This document shows, in pieces, positions 26,817 through 35,483 of a stretch of DNA of 64,000 nt. Position 1 is the first letter of the stretch, and each line of letters opens with the position of its first letter. Position numbers and translations under genes: made by a program. Source of the DNA: Qipengyuania xiapuensis (GTDB taxonomy: Bacteria > Pseudomonadota > Alphaproteobacteria > Sphingomonadales > Sphingomonadaceae); NCBI RefSeq assembly GCF_019711395.1, contig NZ_JAIGNL010000001.1, positions 1,178,001 through 1,242,000 on the forward strand. Reading direction: 5' to 3'. A model generated the notes under the pieces. The model had not been told where the DNA came from, did no database searches, and worked only from the letters and a program-made list of their open reading frames with translations.

Positions 26817-27499
26817 ACGATCTGGCGAGCCTAGGCCGGGTGCTCGTGGTGGCGCCGCACCCCGACGACGAGGTGCTGGGCTGTGGCGGCACGATGGCGC
26901 GGCTGGCAGCCGAGGGTATCTCGGTCCACGTGCTTGTGGCGACAAAGGGCAAGCCTCCAGCCTTCGACCCCGAGGGCGTGGCGCAGGTCCGGGCAGAAAT
27001 GCTCGAGGCGCACAAGCTGCTGGAAGTGGTCGAAACGCACGAGGTCGACCTGCCCGCGGCCGCACTCGACACGGTTCCGGCGGCACAGGTCAATGCCGAG
27101 ATCGGCAGGATCATCGAGGACATATCGCCCGACACGCTGTTCCTGCCTCACATCGGGGACATCCATGGCGACCATGCCATCGTTTTCCAGGCCTCGATGG
27201 TCGCTGCGCGGCCGCGCCACAATCGCGCCCCGGCCCGCATCCTGTGTTACGAAACGCTGTCCGAGACCAATTGGTACGCGCCGCCGATGACACCGGCGTT
27301 CATGCCCAATGTCTTCATCGACGTTTCCGAAACGCTGGACCGCAAGCTCGATGCCTTCCGTTGCTTCCAGTCCCAGGTCCGGCCGTTCCCGGAAGAAAGG
27401 TCCATCGAGGCGCTCGAGGCGCTCGCCCGTTCGCGCGGTGCAACGGTGCATGTCAAAGCTGCCGAAGCCTTCATGAACGTGAGACAGATCATCCGCTGA
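26813..27499 (+). CDS. PIG-L family N-deacetylase (LmbE-like)
   Basis: 228 residues. The zinc-binding motif PHPDDE is at residues about 14 to 19 (VVAPHPDDEVLGCGG), with the third ligand in IHGDHAIV, both typical of the GlcNAc-PI/LmbE deacetylase family. It hydrolyses an N-acetyl group from a GlcNAc-like sugar. Translationally coupled to the formyltransferase by a four-base overlap, which suggests replacement of acetyl by formyl on the same amino group. Cytoplasmic, no signal peptide. Substrate unproven. Confidence 0.9.
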   Translation: MNDLASLGRVLVVAPHPDDEVLGCGGTMARLAAEGISVHVLVATKGKPPAFDPEGVAQVRAEMLEAHKLLEVVETHEVDLPAAALDTVPAAQVNAEIGRIIEDISPDTLFLPHIGDIHGDHAIVFQASMVAARPRHNRAPARILCYETLSETNWYAPPMTPAFMPNVFIDVSETLDRKLDAFRCFQSQVRPFPEERSIEALEALARSRGATVHVKAAEAFMNVRQIIR

Positions 27500-27846
27500 A
27501 GCGGCGGGAGATCGCCACTACTCTCCCTCCGGTTGGTAAAACCCTTGTGAATCAGTTTGTTGGCTGAATGAACGGGGTGAATATTTCTTTCGGTTACTTG
27601 AAAGATTCACCAAGTTGCATTGGTTGAAATAAATACGGCTTACCGAATTCCCGACACAATTCGCCGCGTGCTCTAGGCGTTGGTAATTGGATGCTAACCA
27701 TCATTGTCCTATCGCACCAATCGGACGGGAAGATTATTCGGGTAGCGATATCGTCCTTGTGCCGTCGGTCCTTGCGGGCCCAACGACGATAAACATTCAT
27801 AAATTCAAGATTTTGCGCATTTCTGCGCACCAGCAAGGTATTGCCT
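27500..27846. other. 347-bp intergenic region, AT-richer than its surroundings
   Basis: No supported gene. The stretch between about 27540 and 27840 is visibly richer in A and T than the flanks, as expected for a promoter region of the downstream lipoprotein. It contains a 7-base inverted repeat, GGTGAAT at 27576 to 27582 and ATTCACC at 27605 to 27611. AAGG lies 8 bases before the GTG start at 27847. Confidence 0.5.
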
Positions 27847-29787
27847 GTGAACATCCGCACGTTTGTCAAAAACGCCGCACTAGCTTCTTCCGCCATCGCC
27901 CTCGCATCCTGCGGCGGCGGAAGCGACAGTAACAGTCAGGCGCCCTCTCCGTCGGCGACCGTCTCGCCGACGCCGAGCCCGTCGCCGACACCTTCACCGA
28001 GCCCGACGCCCACACCCGCGCCGACGCCTACTCCGACGCCCGCACCGGTCCCCACACCGACGCCGACCCCGGCTCCTACTCCGACGCCCACACCGACGCC
28101 TACTCCTACTCCTACTCCCAGCCCGACACCGCCCCCGACGACCGGCGGCAAGTCGGATGCTTTCGCCAACCCCGATGACGGCGGCATTCCCGATGTCGGG
28201 ACACACCCGATCGCATTTCCCACGGCAATCGGCTTCGGACGCGAGACCTCGGTTCGTTCACCCAATGCCGTGGTCTACAAGATCAACTCGCTCGAGGACA
28301 CGGCCAACCCGGACGACGGCAAGATCACCTATCGCGAGTGTGCGAAGGCGTTGCAGGTCAACTCGCCCTACAGCATTCCTGCCGGTAGGCCGCGCTACTG
28401 CGTGTTCGACGTCGCCGGTTCGATCGTGCTGCAGTCCGAGGCCTGGATCCAGACTCCCAAGATCTACATCGCGGGCCAGACCTCTCCCGGAGGTATCGAA
28501 CTGCGCCTCGGCGCCAATTACGATCCGGTGGACTCGCTCATCGATACACGGCGGGGAGGCGATCACCTGATTGCGCGGCACATCCGCGCGCGCATCGGCG
28601 AACATCCCGACCGCCCCTCGGACAATGGGGACGCGGTGCGCTTCAACGGAACACGGTTCCAGATTCTCGACCACGTCACCGCCCAGTACGGCACTGACGA
28701 AAGCATCGAGGCGAGCTGTACCGATTGCACTATCCAGTGGTCGATCGTCGGCCCGAACATCTGCCGTGACGCGGGACACAGTTCTGCGCTGCATTGCAAG
28801 ACGCTGTTCCTGAAACCCGGTAACCGCGTGACATTGGCCTACAACCTGTCGCAGCACGGCGTGCAGCGCGGGCTGAACGTTGCCCCCGGTGTCCTGCGCG
28901 CCCCGACCGGTACGGTTAGCCAGGTCGATGCGCTCAACAACGTGATCTACAACTTCGTCGAGGAAGGCGGGCTCATTTCGAACCAGTACGGTTCGGTCTA
29001 CGCCAATTACATCGGCAACGTGTATTTCCGCGGCTCGGTCTACACCGACAAGAACGGCAACTACTGGCCCGCCCTGTATAACAGTGCGACGACCGAGCCG
29101 TTCGGATTCTCGATCTACATGAAGAACAACATCTCTCCGCGTAACCGGATATCCGGGCAGTTCGGATCGACTGTCACGGACTTCTTCAGGGACGCGGTCG
29201 GCTTCTTCAAGGGAGTGGTGGCATCCACGGTTTGCGGCGTGACGTCCAACGGCCTCCAGGATTGCTCGAGGTCGGGCAAGAACGTGGTCCAGGACAGCAG
29301 TATCGTCGTGGCCCCGGGCACGCAGAAGACCTTCGAGGACTGGATGATCGCCAGCCCGATGCAGGGTATGCGCAACGTGCTTGCATATGCCGGTGCCGAA
29401 CTCTGCCGCGACGGAACCTGCCGCGACAACATCGACAGCGCATTCGTGGAGGATGTGCGGTCGTGTGATGCGGCACCGTACCTGGTCGAGAACCCGGCGG
29501 ACATCAGGACGGCCGCCTCGGTCGGTGGCTATGCGCGGATCTCGTCGACGGGCGGGGCCAAGCCCGACCGTGATAACGACGGCATGCCCGACGAGTGGGA
29601 AGATCTCTACTCGAACACCAATGCAGGCGTTTGGGATGCCAACGAGGACGCGGACGGTGACGGTTATCCGAACATCGAAGAGTACCTGAACATGCTCGCG
29701 CAGGACCACCTGAGGTACCGCGACATCTACAGTTCGGGGAAAGGCGCCCTGCCGGCTTACAACTGCGGCCGCCCGCAGTTCCCTTGA
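27847..29787 (+). CDS. Exported beta-helix lipoprotein with Pro-Thr linker, pectate-lyase-like
   Basis: 646 residues. Signal peptide with lipobox LASC (cysteine near 22), then about 60 residues of Pro-Thr/Pro-Ser/Pro-Ala repeats forming an extended linker. A right-handed beta-helix domain follows, related to pectate lyases ([41 protein letters not shown]). The C-terminus has thrombospondin-3-like calcium repeats ([28 protein letters not shown]). GTG start chosen for its AAGG spacing; a TTG two codons earlier is less well placed. Shares domain order with the lipoprotein at 15621. Likely acts on the exopolysaccharide at the cell surface; activity not demonstrable here. Confidence 0.83.
   Translation: MNIRTFVKNAALASSAIALASCGGGSDSNSQAPSPSATVSPTPSPSPTPSPSPTPTPAPTPTPTPAPVPTPTPTPAPTPTPTPTPTPTPTPSPTPPPTTGGKSDAFANPDDGGIPDVGTHPIAFPTAIGFGRETSVRSPNAVVYKINSLEDTANPDDGKITYRECAKALQVNSPYSIPAGRPRYCVFDVAGSIVLQSEAWIQTPKIYIAGQTSPGGIELRLGANYDPVDSLIDTRRGGDHLIARHIRARIGEHPDRPSDNGDAVRFNGTRFQILDHVTAQYGTDESIEASCTDCTIQWSIVGPNICRDAGHSSALHCKTLFLKPGNRVTLAYNLSQHGVQRGLNVAPGVLRAPTGTVSQVDALNNVIYNFVEEGGLISNQYGSVYANYIGNVYFRGSVYTDKNGNYWPALYNSATTEPFGFSIYMKNNISPRNRISGQFGSTVTDFFRDAVGFFKGVVASTVCGVTSNGLQDCSRSGKNVVQDSSIVVAPGTQKTFEDWMIASPMQGMRNVLAYAGAELCRDGTCRDNIDSAFVEDVRSCDAAPYLVENPADIRTAASVGGYARISSTGGAKPDRDNDGMPDEWEDLYSNTNAGVWDANEDADGDGYPNIEEYLNMLAQDHLRYRDIYSSGKGALPAYNCGRPQFP
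27957..28141 (+). repeat. Low-complexity coding repeat (Pro-Thr linker)
   Basis: Roughly 185 bases of degenerate cgacnccnac/ccgacgcc units encode the Pro-Thr linker of the lipoprotein. Such tracts are prone to slippage and length change. Similar but shorter Pro/Thr/Ser tracts are encoded near 46000 to 46080 and 61600 to 61690. Confidence 0.85.
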
Positions 29788-29793
29788 CGATCA

Positions 29794-29830
29794 CGGCGGC
29801 GCGCTCGTTCTCGAGCGATGCGCGCCGCCG
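29794..29830. terminator. GC-rich hairpin between convergent genes
   Basis: A perfect 11-bp stem (CGGCGGCGCGC paired with GCGCGCCGCCG) encloses a 15-base loop, just after the plus-strand lipoprotein gene and before the end of the minus-strand methyltransferase. No T-run, but the position fits a bidirectional terminator. Confidence 0.6.
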
Positions 29831-29851
29831 AACGATTGTGCCTACGAGAAC

Positions 29852-30799
29852 CTACTGGGCGCCTTGGTAGTGCTCGATAATTTCCTGCGGTGAGATGGTT
29901 CGATCCATCTTGCGGCCCAGGAAATAGACGCCGCTCGCCCCGTCGACAGAATAATTCTCCGGAATGAAGCGATCGAGAAGCTGCGCCCATGCAAAGGCCA
30001 GCTTCGCAATCTTGCCAGCGATGCGTGACCGGAAAAGGCTGCGGACAAAGTAATCCGCGGACCACATGAGCTGCAGTCCGGGACCGCCATTGCTACCCGA
30101 TTCAATCAGATCGAACCGTCGGAAAAGGTAGCGGTGCCCGCTTTCGGTGAAGCGGGTGAAATCATACGCGCCTTCATGGACCTGCTGCATGAAGGGCGTA
30201 TCGGCATAGACCGTCCCGCCTGGCCTCAGGACCCGCCATATCTCGCCAACGACTTTCTCGGGTTCCAGCACGTGTTCGAGAACCGCCTGGATCACAACGG
30301 CGTCGAAAAACCCGTCTTCGATCGGGATCGCATGCGCATCGGCGACGAACTGGACGTTGGGCGTGGCGTAGATGTCGAAGCTGTAAATCTGGGTCTGCGG
30401 ATCATCGTAGAGCGGTTGCATGCCTTGTCCGATCGAACCGCCCCCGATGACGAGAACGCGGGACTTTCCTTCCGAGGTGGCAAGCTGTTCCCTCAGCTTC
30501 TCAATATGCTTCCGGGTGCCGTCCTTGTCCGGGGAGAGCATCTTCTTGATCAGCTGGGACATGCCCGAATAGTTGGCGCGTTCCACCTCGCTGGCTGCTG
30601 CGGTTGTCTCGACAGTGCTTTCCTCAAGCACCGAGGTCTCGAAGTCGACCAGCACGGGACGCCCGTCGATGATCCGGTATTCCCGCCGGGCATCGCCGTT
30701 GGCGGGCACAGACAGCAATCGGTCGCCGATTTTCTCAAGCGGCCGCTTGCTCACCGGGCAGCGCAGGTTCGCGATGCAATCCTCGACACTGACTAGCAT
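29852..30799 (-). CDS. Class I SAM-dependent methyltransferase with N-terminal Trm112-like segment
   Basis: 315 residues. The first 65 residues (LRCPVSKRPLEKIGDRLLS, YRIIDGRPVLVD) resemble a Trm112p-like domain with incomplete zinc ligands. The Methyltransf_11 core follows: VLVIGGGSIGQGM (SAM loop), DAHAIPIEDGFFDAVVIQAVLEHV, and RVLRPGGTVYADTPFM. ATG at 30799 preceded by AGGAG five bases upstream. Monocistronic on the minus strand, at the edge of the polysaccharide locus, so it may methylate a sugar or terminate the chain. Substrate unknown. Confidence 0.82.
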   Translation of the reverse strand: MLVSVEDCIANLRCPVSKRPLEKIGDRLLSVPANGDARREYRIIDGRPVLVDFETSVLEESTVETTAAASEVERANYSGMSQLIKKMLSPDKDGTRKHIEKLREQLATSEGKSRVLVIGGGSIGQGMQPLYDDPQTQIYSFDIYATPNVQFVADAHAIPIEDGFFDAVVIQAVLEHVLEPEKVVGEIWRVLRPGGTVYADTPFMQQVHEGAYDFTRFTESGHRYLFRRFDLIESGSNGGPGLQLMWSADYFVRSLFRSRIAGKIAKLAFAWAQLLDRFIPENYSVDGASGVYFLGRKMDRTISPQEIIEHYQGAQ

Positions 30800-30938
30800 T
30801 CCGGCTCCTGCACATCGGCAACGTCGGGTGTCAGTCTGTTGTGCCGAGCAGATTGTATCAAGGCCATACCCCCAATGACCCGCGATCGGGGTCACGCCTA
30901 ATCATTTGGGGCAATTTGTAGCGCTTTTCAGGCCCTTC

Positions 30939-31754
30939 TCAGTTGTGCGCCGCTTTCGCCTGCATTGCGGTCACACCGTCGCAGCGCACCGCTTCGACGA
31001 GACCCTCATCCGCCTTCCGCAGGTAGACCGGCTGCCCCAGGAACAGCGGCGCTATCGCGCGGAAGGAGAAGCTTGCGAGCGGGCCGTCTTCCATCGCCAG
31101 CGCCGCGAGTTTTGCGGCGGTGAAGGGGCCATGGATTACGAGCGCCGGGTAGCCTTCCACACCGGTCGTATAGGGCTTGTCGTAATGGATGCGGTGGCCG
31201 TTGTAGGTCGCGGCCGAAAAGCGGAAGAGGTTGACACCGTCGGGCTTCCATTCCTCGCCGTCCGGTGCCTCGGCAGCCGGTTCGGGCATGGGGGAGGGGG
31301 CACCATCCTCGCGGTAGACGTAGGTCTGCACTTCGCGGACGCGCAAATTCCCGCCTTGTTCGATCAGCTTTTCCACCTTGGCGAAGACCAGGTCGCCCGA
31401 GCGACCCGACTTGTGCGTCAGCTCCGCCACGCGGCTGGTCTGCCGTGCTCTCGTGCCAAGCTCAAGCTCGCCATGGAATTCGATTTCGCTCGCCGCGAAC
31501 ATCCGGCGGGGTAGAGTCACATCGGGGAGAAAGCCCCCGCGCCGCGGGTGACCGTCGGGCCCGATCTCGTCATCATGTGGGCAGGGGAGGAAGAAGGCCC
31601 AGTGCGGCAGGGGAACGCGGTCGTTCTCGTCCTGGCGGCCCACTGCGCGGCCAAACCGCCGTAAGGCGAGCGGGTCGAGCACTTCTTCTTCGATGATTTC
31701 GCGCCCTACCGCAGCCTGCCATTGGGCGAGCTGCGCTTCGCTGACGCCGGACAT
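30939..31754 (-). CDS. HTD2/MaoC-like hydroxyacyl-thioester dehydratase
   Basis: 271 residues with a FAS1-like dehydratase N-terminal half and a MaoC-like hotdog C-terminal half (SAATYNGHRIHYDKPYTTGVEGYPALVIHGPFTA, containing the hydratase Tyr/Asn/His-Asp motif). The family includes mesaconyl-C4-CoA hydratase and mitochondrial HTD2. It starts three bases after the enoyl-CoA hydratase stop and shares its operon with the thiolase-like gene, so it likely acts on an acyl-CoA in a degradation route. Exact substrate unknown. Confidence 0.83.
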   Translation of the reverse strand: MSGVSEAQLAQWQAAVGREIIEEEVLDPLALRRFGRAVGRQDENDRVPLPHWAFFLPCPHDDEIGPDGHPRRGGFLPDVTLPRRMFAASEIEFHGELELGTRARQTSRVAELTHKSGRSGDLVFAKVEKLIEQGGNLRVREVQTYVYREDGAPSPMPEPAAEAPDGEEWKPDGVNLFRFSAATYNGHRIHYDKPYTTGVEGYPALVIHGPFTAAKLAALAMEDGPLASFSFRAIAPLFLGQPVYLRKADEGLVEAVRCDGVTAMQAKAAHN

Positions 31755-31757
31755 TGC

Positions 31758-32543
31758 TCAGGCGCCCTTGAATTCGGCCTTGCGCTTCTGGAGGAAAGCG
31801 AGCGCACCTTCGACGGCGTCCTGGGTATTGCCGGCCTCGCGCTGGGCCTTGGCCTCTGCCGCGAGAGTGGCGGTGAAATCGGCTTCGAGACCGGAGCGCA
31901 GCGTCTGCTTCATGAGGCCGAGCGCCACCGTCGGACCCTTGGCGAGACGCTCGACGAGCGCCTGCGCCTCTGCTTCCAGCGCATCGTCCTCGACGCACTT
32001 GTAGATCAGGCCGATGCGCTCCGCTTCTTCGCCGTGGATCTTCTCGCCCAGCATCATCATGCGGGTGGCCTGGGCAGTGCCGATCAGGCGCGGGAGCATC
32101 CAGCTCGACCCGCCGTCGGGAACGAGGCCGATATTGGCAAAGGCCTGGAGGAAATAGCCGCTCTTGCCGGCGAGCACGAAGTCCGCTGCGAGCGCGATCG
32201 AGCAACCGACGCCTGCTGCCGGACCCTGCACGACCGAGACCACGGGTACGGGCGCGGTGGCGAGCGCCTGGACCATCGGGTTGTAGTGCTGGCTGAGCGA
32301 GGCAAAGGCGCGGTCCCCTCCGCTCACGGACATCTCCGCATTGGCGGCAAGGTCTGCACCCGAACAGAAGGCGCGGCCTTCGCCCTTCATCAGCACGGCT
32401 CGCGCATCGCCGAGATCGCGCAGGGCGGCAAAGATTTCATCCGCCATTGCCGGAGGGCAGGCGTTGAGCCGCTCGGGCCGGTTGAGCGTGATGGTCAGGA
32501 TGTCACCTGCACGTTCGGCCCGGATCATTTCGAAATCGCTCAT
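31758..32543 (-). CDS. Enoyl-CoA hydratase/isomerase family protein (PaaG-like)
   Basis: 261 residues, crotonase fold. Oxyanion-hole segments are GEGRAFCSGADLAAN and GPAAGVGCSIALAADFVLAG. The first catalytic glutamate of typical hydratases is replaced (GCSIALA). An aspartate is present in GLVPDGGSSWMLPRLIG, as in PaaG-type isomerases. Start at MSDFEM after GGGAG; a longer reading 20 codons upstream has no family similarity. Middle gene of the thiolase-hydratase-dehydratase set. Confidence 0.9.
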   Translation of the reverse strand: MSDFEMIRAERAGDILTITLNRPERLNACPPAMADEIFAALRDLGDARAVLMKGEGRAFCSGADLAANAEMSVSGGDRAFASLSQHYNPMVQALATAPVPVVSVVQGPAAGVGCSIALAADFVLAGKSGYFLQAFANIGLVPDGGSSWMLPRLIGTAQATRMMMLGEKIHGEEAERIGLIYKCVEDDALEAEAQALVERLAKGPTVALGLMKQTLRSGLEADFTATLAAEAKAQREAGNTQDAVEGALAFLQKRKAEFKGA

Positions 32544-32621
32544 TGCTCGCTCCCTGGAATCTTCTCTCGCTGACCTCTTGGGCAAATCGGTCTGCGATTG
32601 CAACCGAATGCGCGCGGGCGC

Positions 32622-34130
32622 TTACCCGGATTTCTGCCAGATGCCCATGTCATCCGCGTCTCGCACGATGCTGCCGGCGGTTCCGACCGGCTCGATCTTG
32701 CCATCGGTGAGGAAAGCGATGGTGGATGCATCGTAGCCCGGCACCAGCGCCAGCGTCCGCGCGCCATCGGACGTTCTTGCCACGACCACTCCCGAACGCG
32801 GCGTGCCGTCGCGCCCGTAGTGGACGGTATAGCTCTCGACCGTCGCCTCGCCTGCGTAGCCTTCGTCCAGGGCCGGCACGTCTCCCCGGCGATCGTCGGC
32901 CTCGGCCTGGTAGTCGAAGTCCTGCGGGAAGGCGGCTCCGGTCGGCGCGCCGGAAACCAGTATCGTGTGGTTGTGCGTCGCGTATCCGCCGTTGGCAAAA
33001 AGCAGGCCCTTATCGGATGTGCCGCGCAACCGGCGGACCATCTCCACGACCGCGTGGCTCATGTAGTTGCCGATCGGGCCGCCGCCGAAAGTCAGTCCGC
33101 CAAAGACAGTCGCAGGCTTGTCGAGCGGCCATCGCAGCACGCGCCTCGCCATCTTGGGCACGCAGGGAAAGCATGAGTAAAGCTCGACATGCGCGAGGTC
33201 GTCTGCGCCCACGCCGTTGAGCTGCATCGTCCGCTCGATCGAGGTGGCGAGGCTGGGCGAGGCGTCATAGCGGTCGCGGGCAAGGAAATTGCCGCTCTCG
33301 TGCGCCGCTACGCCGTGCCCGAGGAAGACGAGTGCATCATCGGCAAGGCCCCGCTCGCGCGCCTCGGCAAGGCTGGTGACGATGAAGCCTGCTCCCTGGT
33401 TCACCGATGAATTGGCGACCTGCAGCTTGGTGTAGGGAAAGGCGATGGGCCGGTTCGAGGCCGATGGCGTCACGACGTCTTCGGCGCTCACCGGCTGCCT
33501 GATCCACGCGCCCTCATTGCCTGCCGCGACCTCGCTCATGCGCGACCAGATCGCACCGCTTTCGGCCTGCCCCTCCTCGAGCGTCTGCCCATAGGCCGCG
33601 CGGCCTGCGTTCTCGTAAAGCGGATAGACATCGGTCGGCACGACGAGGCCGTAACTCTGGGCATAGCCCGTGCGCTTGCGGTGGCTGGCATCGCGCAGTG
33701 CGTTGGGCTTGCTGCCGTCCTCGCGCGGTTTCATCGCGGCCAGCTTGGCTGCGGTGCGCAGCGCTTCTCCGCCAACGACCGCGCAGACACTGGCTTCGCC
33801 GCGCGCAATCCTGTTCGCGGCTTCGTGCAATAGAAGGATCGGACTGTCGCCATTGGGCATGGCGGTCTGCATCCGGTGCGCGGGATCGATCCCGAGCAAT
33901 TCCGCAAGCTTTCCGTCGACCGGATTGAGCTGCGGCCAGGCGAGCTGCGCGACAACGGCAAGCGAATCGCAGGTCCCCAGCCATCCGCCGCCCGCGTCAT
34001 CGTCGGCCAGTTTCAATGCTTCCGCCATCAGATGGACGGGATCGAGACCGTCGCCGGGGTCCTCCGGCCGGTCGTTGATCTGGCCGACGCCGATGATGAC
34101 GGGGGTTTTGCGCGGGTCTGTTTCGCTCAT
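32622..34130 (-). CDS. Thiolase-like protein (TLP1/SCP-x type acetyl-CoA acetyltransferase family)
   Basis: 502 residues. The N-terminus PVIIGVGQINDRPED and the region ARGEASVCAVVGGEAL show the thiolase fold. The C-terminal 100 residues match the extra beta-domain of thiolase-like protein 1. The loop where thiolases carry the nucleophilic cysteine reads MPNGDSPILL, with no cysteine, so classical thiolysis is doubtful. GFVDV-like FANGGYATHNHTILVSG retains the C-terminal histidine loop. First gene of a minus-strand acyl-CoA cassette; 78 bases separate it from the hydratase gene. Confidence 0.82.
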   Translation of the reverse strand: MSETDPRKTPVIIGVGQINDRPEDPGDGLDPVHLMAEALKLADDDAGGGWLGTCDSLAVVAQLAWPQLNPVDGKLAELLGIDPAHRMQTAMPNGDSPILLLHEAANRIARGEASVCAVVGGEALRTAAKLAAMKPREDGSKPNALRDASHRKRTGYAQSYGLVVPTDVYPLYENAGRAAYGQTLEEGQAESGAIWSRMSEVAAGNEGAWIRQPVSAEDVVTPSASNRPIAFPYTKLQVANSSVNQGAGFIVTSLAEARERGLADDALVFLGHGVAAHESGNFLARDRYDASPSLATSIERTMQLNGVGADDLAHVELYSCFPCVPKMARRVLRWPLDKPATVFGGLTFGGGPIGNYMSHAVVEMVRRLRGTSDKGLLFANGGYATHNHTILVSGAPTGAAFPQDFDYQAEADDRRGDVPALDEGYAGEATVESYTVHYGRDGTPRSGVVVARTSDGARTLALVPGYDASTIAFLTDGKIEPVGTAGSIVRDADDMGIWQKSG

Positions 34131-34176
34131 CCCGCAAGGCTTAGCGGGGCGGAGCGATTTCGCAAATGTGGGAGAG

Positions 34177-34251
34177 TGGCTGGGGTGGCAGGGATCGAAC
34201 CTGCGAATGTCGGTACCAAAAACCGATGCCTTACCACTTGGCTACACCCCA
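34177..34251 (-). tRNA. tRNA-Gln (anticodon TTG)
   Basis: The minus strand folds into a 75-nt cloverleaf. The acceptor stem is TGGGGTG/CACCCCA, the anticodon loop TTTTGGT has TTG at positions 34 to 36, and the T arm contains GGTTCGATCC. Discriminator G is followed by an encoded CCA. A T1:A72 pair is typical of glutaminyl tRNA. Confidence 0.95.
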
Positions 34252-34331
34252 GCAGGCGGGCGCTCCTATAGCGCGCTGGGCGACAATGTGAAGGGGTAGC
34301 GGCGCGCGAAATGATGGGCGATAACCCCTGC

Positions 34332-35483
34332 ATGACCGATACCGCGACAGCCCGCTCGATTCTGGAAACGCTGGTCGGTTTCGACACGGTTTCCTCGCGC
34401 AGCAATATCGACCTGATCGACTGGGTCGAGGCATACCTCGCCGAGCACGGCGTGGAGGCGGAGCGCGTGCTCGGAGAAGGCGGGAAGAAGGCCAATCTCT
34501 TCGCCACCTGCGGCCCTGCGGCAGAAGGCGGGGTGATCCTTTCGGGGCACAGCGATGTCGTTCCGGTCGAAGGGCAGGACTGGAGCAGCGACCCGTGGAC
34601 CCTGCGCGAGGCCGACGGGAAATATTTCGGCCGCGGGACCTGCGACATGAAGGGCTTCATCGCGCTGGCGCTGGCCTATGTCCCGCAGTTCGTGCGTGGT
34701 TCGAAGCCGGTGCACCTTGCGATCAGCTATGACGAGGAAATCGGCTGCAAGGGCGCACCTGCAATGATCGAGCGTATGGCGGCCAAGATCCCCGCGCCGC
34801 GCCTCGCGGTGATCGGCGAGCCGAGCAGCATGAAGATCATCACCGGCCACAAGGGCATCGCCGCGTTCGAGGTCAATGTGACCGGGCACGAAGCGCACAG
34901 CTCGCTGGTCGATCACGGCATTTCGGCGAACATGATCGCGGTCCGCCTGATGGCGAAGCTCTACGAGATCGCCGACGAGCTCGCGCGCAATGCCGATACC
35001 TCCAACGGCTTCGACCCGCCGCAGGCGACGCTGACCATCGGCCAGATGCACGGGGGCACGGCGATCAATATACTCGCCGGCCACGCGCGCTTCATCTTCG
35101 ACCTGCGCTGTCCTCCCGATGTCGATGCCGACGCGGTGCTCGCGCCGTTCAAGGAGCTTTGCGCGAAGCTGGACGCGGAGATGAAGTCGCGTTTCCCCGA
35201 TACGGGGATCGAATTCGCCCAGCTCGCCTCGGCCCCGCCCATGACCTCTGCGGGCAGCGAGGATGCGGTGGCATTCGTGCGGCAATTGACGGGCGAGAAT
35301 GCTCCGCCCTCGCAGGTCGCCTATGGCGCCGAGGGCGGGCAATTCCAGCAGGCCGGTTTCCCGACCCTGATATGTGGTCCGGGCTCGATCGAGCAGGCGC
35401 ACCAGCCCGACGAGTGGATTGCGATTTCCCAGTTCGAGGAAGGCGCCCGCTTCATGGAGCGCCTTGCCCGGGCTCTCGCCTGA
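34332..35483 (+). CDS. argE: Acetylornithine deacetylase (M20 family)
   Basis: 383 residues. Metal ligands are visible in LSGHSDVVPV (His), FGRGTCDMKGF (bridging Asp), YDEEIGCKGA (Glu), and the late EQAHQPDEW (His). The dimerization domain is inserted in the middle (GHEAHSSLVDHGISANMI). It hydrolyses N-acetylornithine to ornithine in arginine synthesis; related deacylases cannot be excluded. Start at MTDTATAR (34332); an in-frame ATG seven codons upstream is possible. It ends directly against the convergent GST gene, whose stop shares the TGATCA at 35481 to 35486. Confidence 0.88.
   Translation: MTDTATARSILETLVGFDTVSSRSNIDLIDWVEAYLAEHGVEAERVLGEGGKKANLFATCGPAAEGGVILSGHSDVVPVEGQDWSSDPWTLREADGKYFGRGTCDMKGFIALALAYVPQFVRGSKPVHLAISYDEEIGCKGAPAMIERMAAKIPAPRLAVIGEPSSMKIITGHKGIAAFEVNVTGHEAHSSLVDHGISANMIAVRLMAKLYEIADELARNADTSNGFDPPQATLTIGQMHGGTAINILAGHARFIFDLRCPPDVDADAVLAPFKELCAKLDAEMKSRFPDTGIEFAQLASAPPMTSAGSEDAVAFVRQLTGENAPPSQVAYGAEGGQFQQAGFPTLICGPGSIEQAHQPDEWIAISQFEEGARFMERLARALA

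Noticed and set aside
27594..27896. 100-codon minus-strand open frame in the AT-richer intergenic stretch
   Set aside because: It overlaps the signal peptide of the lipoprotein gene, has no ribosome-binding site and no recognisable features.
27957..28141. Tandem array that might be a CRISPR or minisatellite
   Set aside because: Units are short, degenerate and in frame, encoding Pro-Thr dipeptides; there are no spacers and no cas genes.
28258..29709. 483-codon minus-strand open frame opposite the second lyase-like lipoprotein
   Set aside because: Shadow frame; no start context or motif, while the plus-strand product is well supported.
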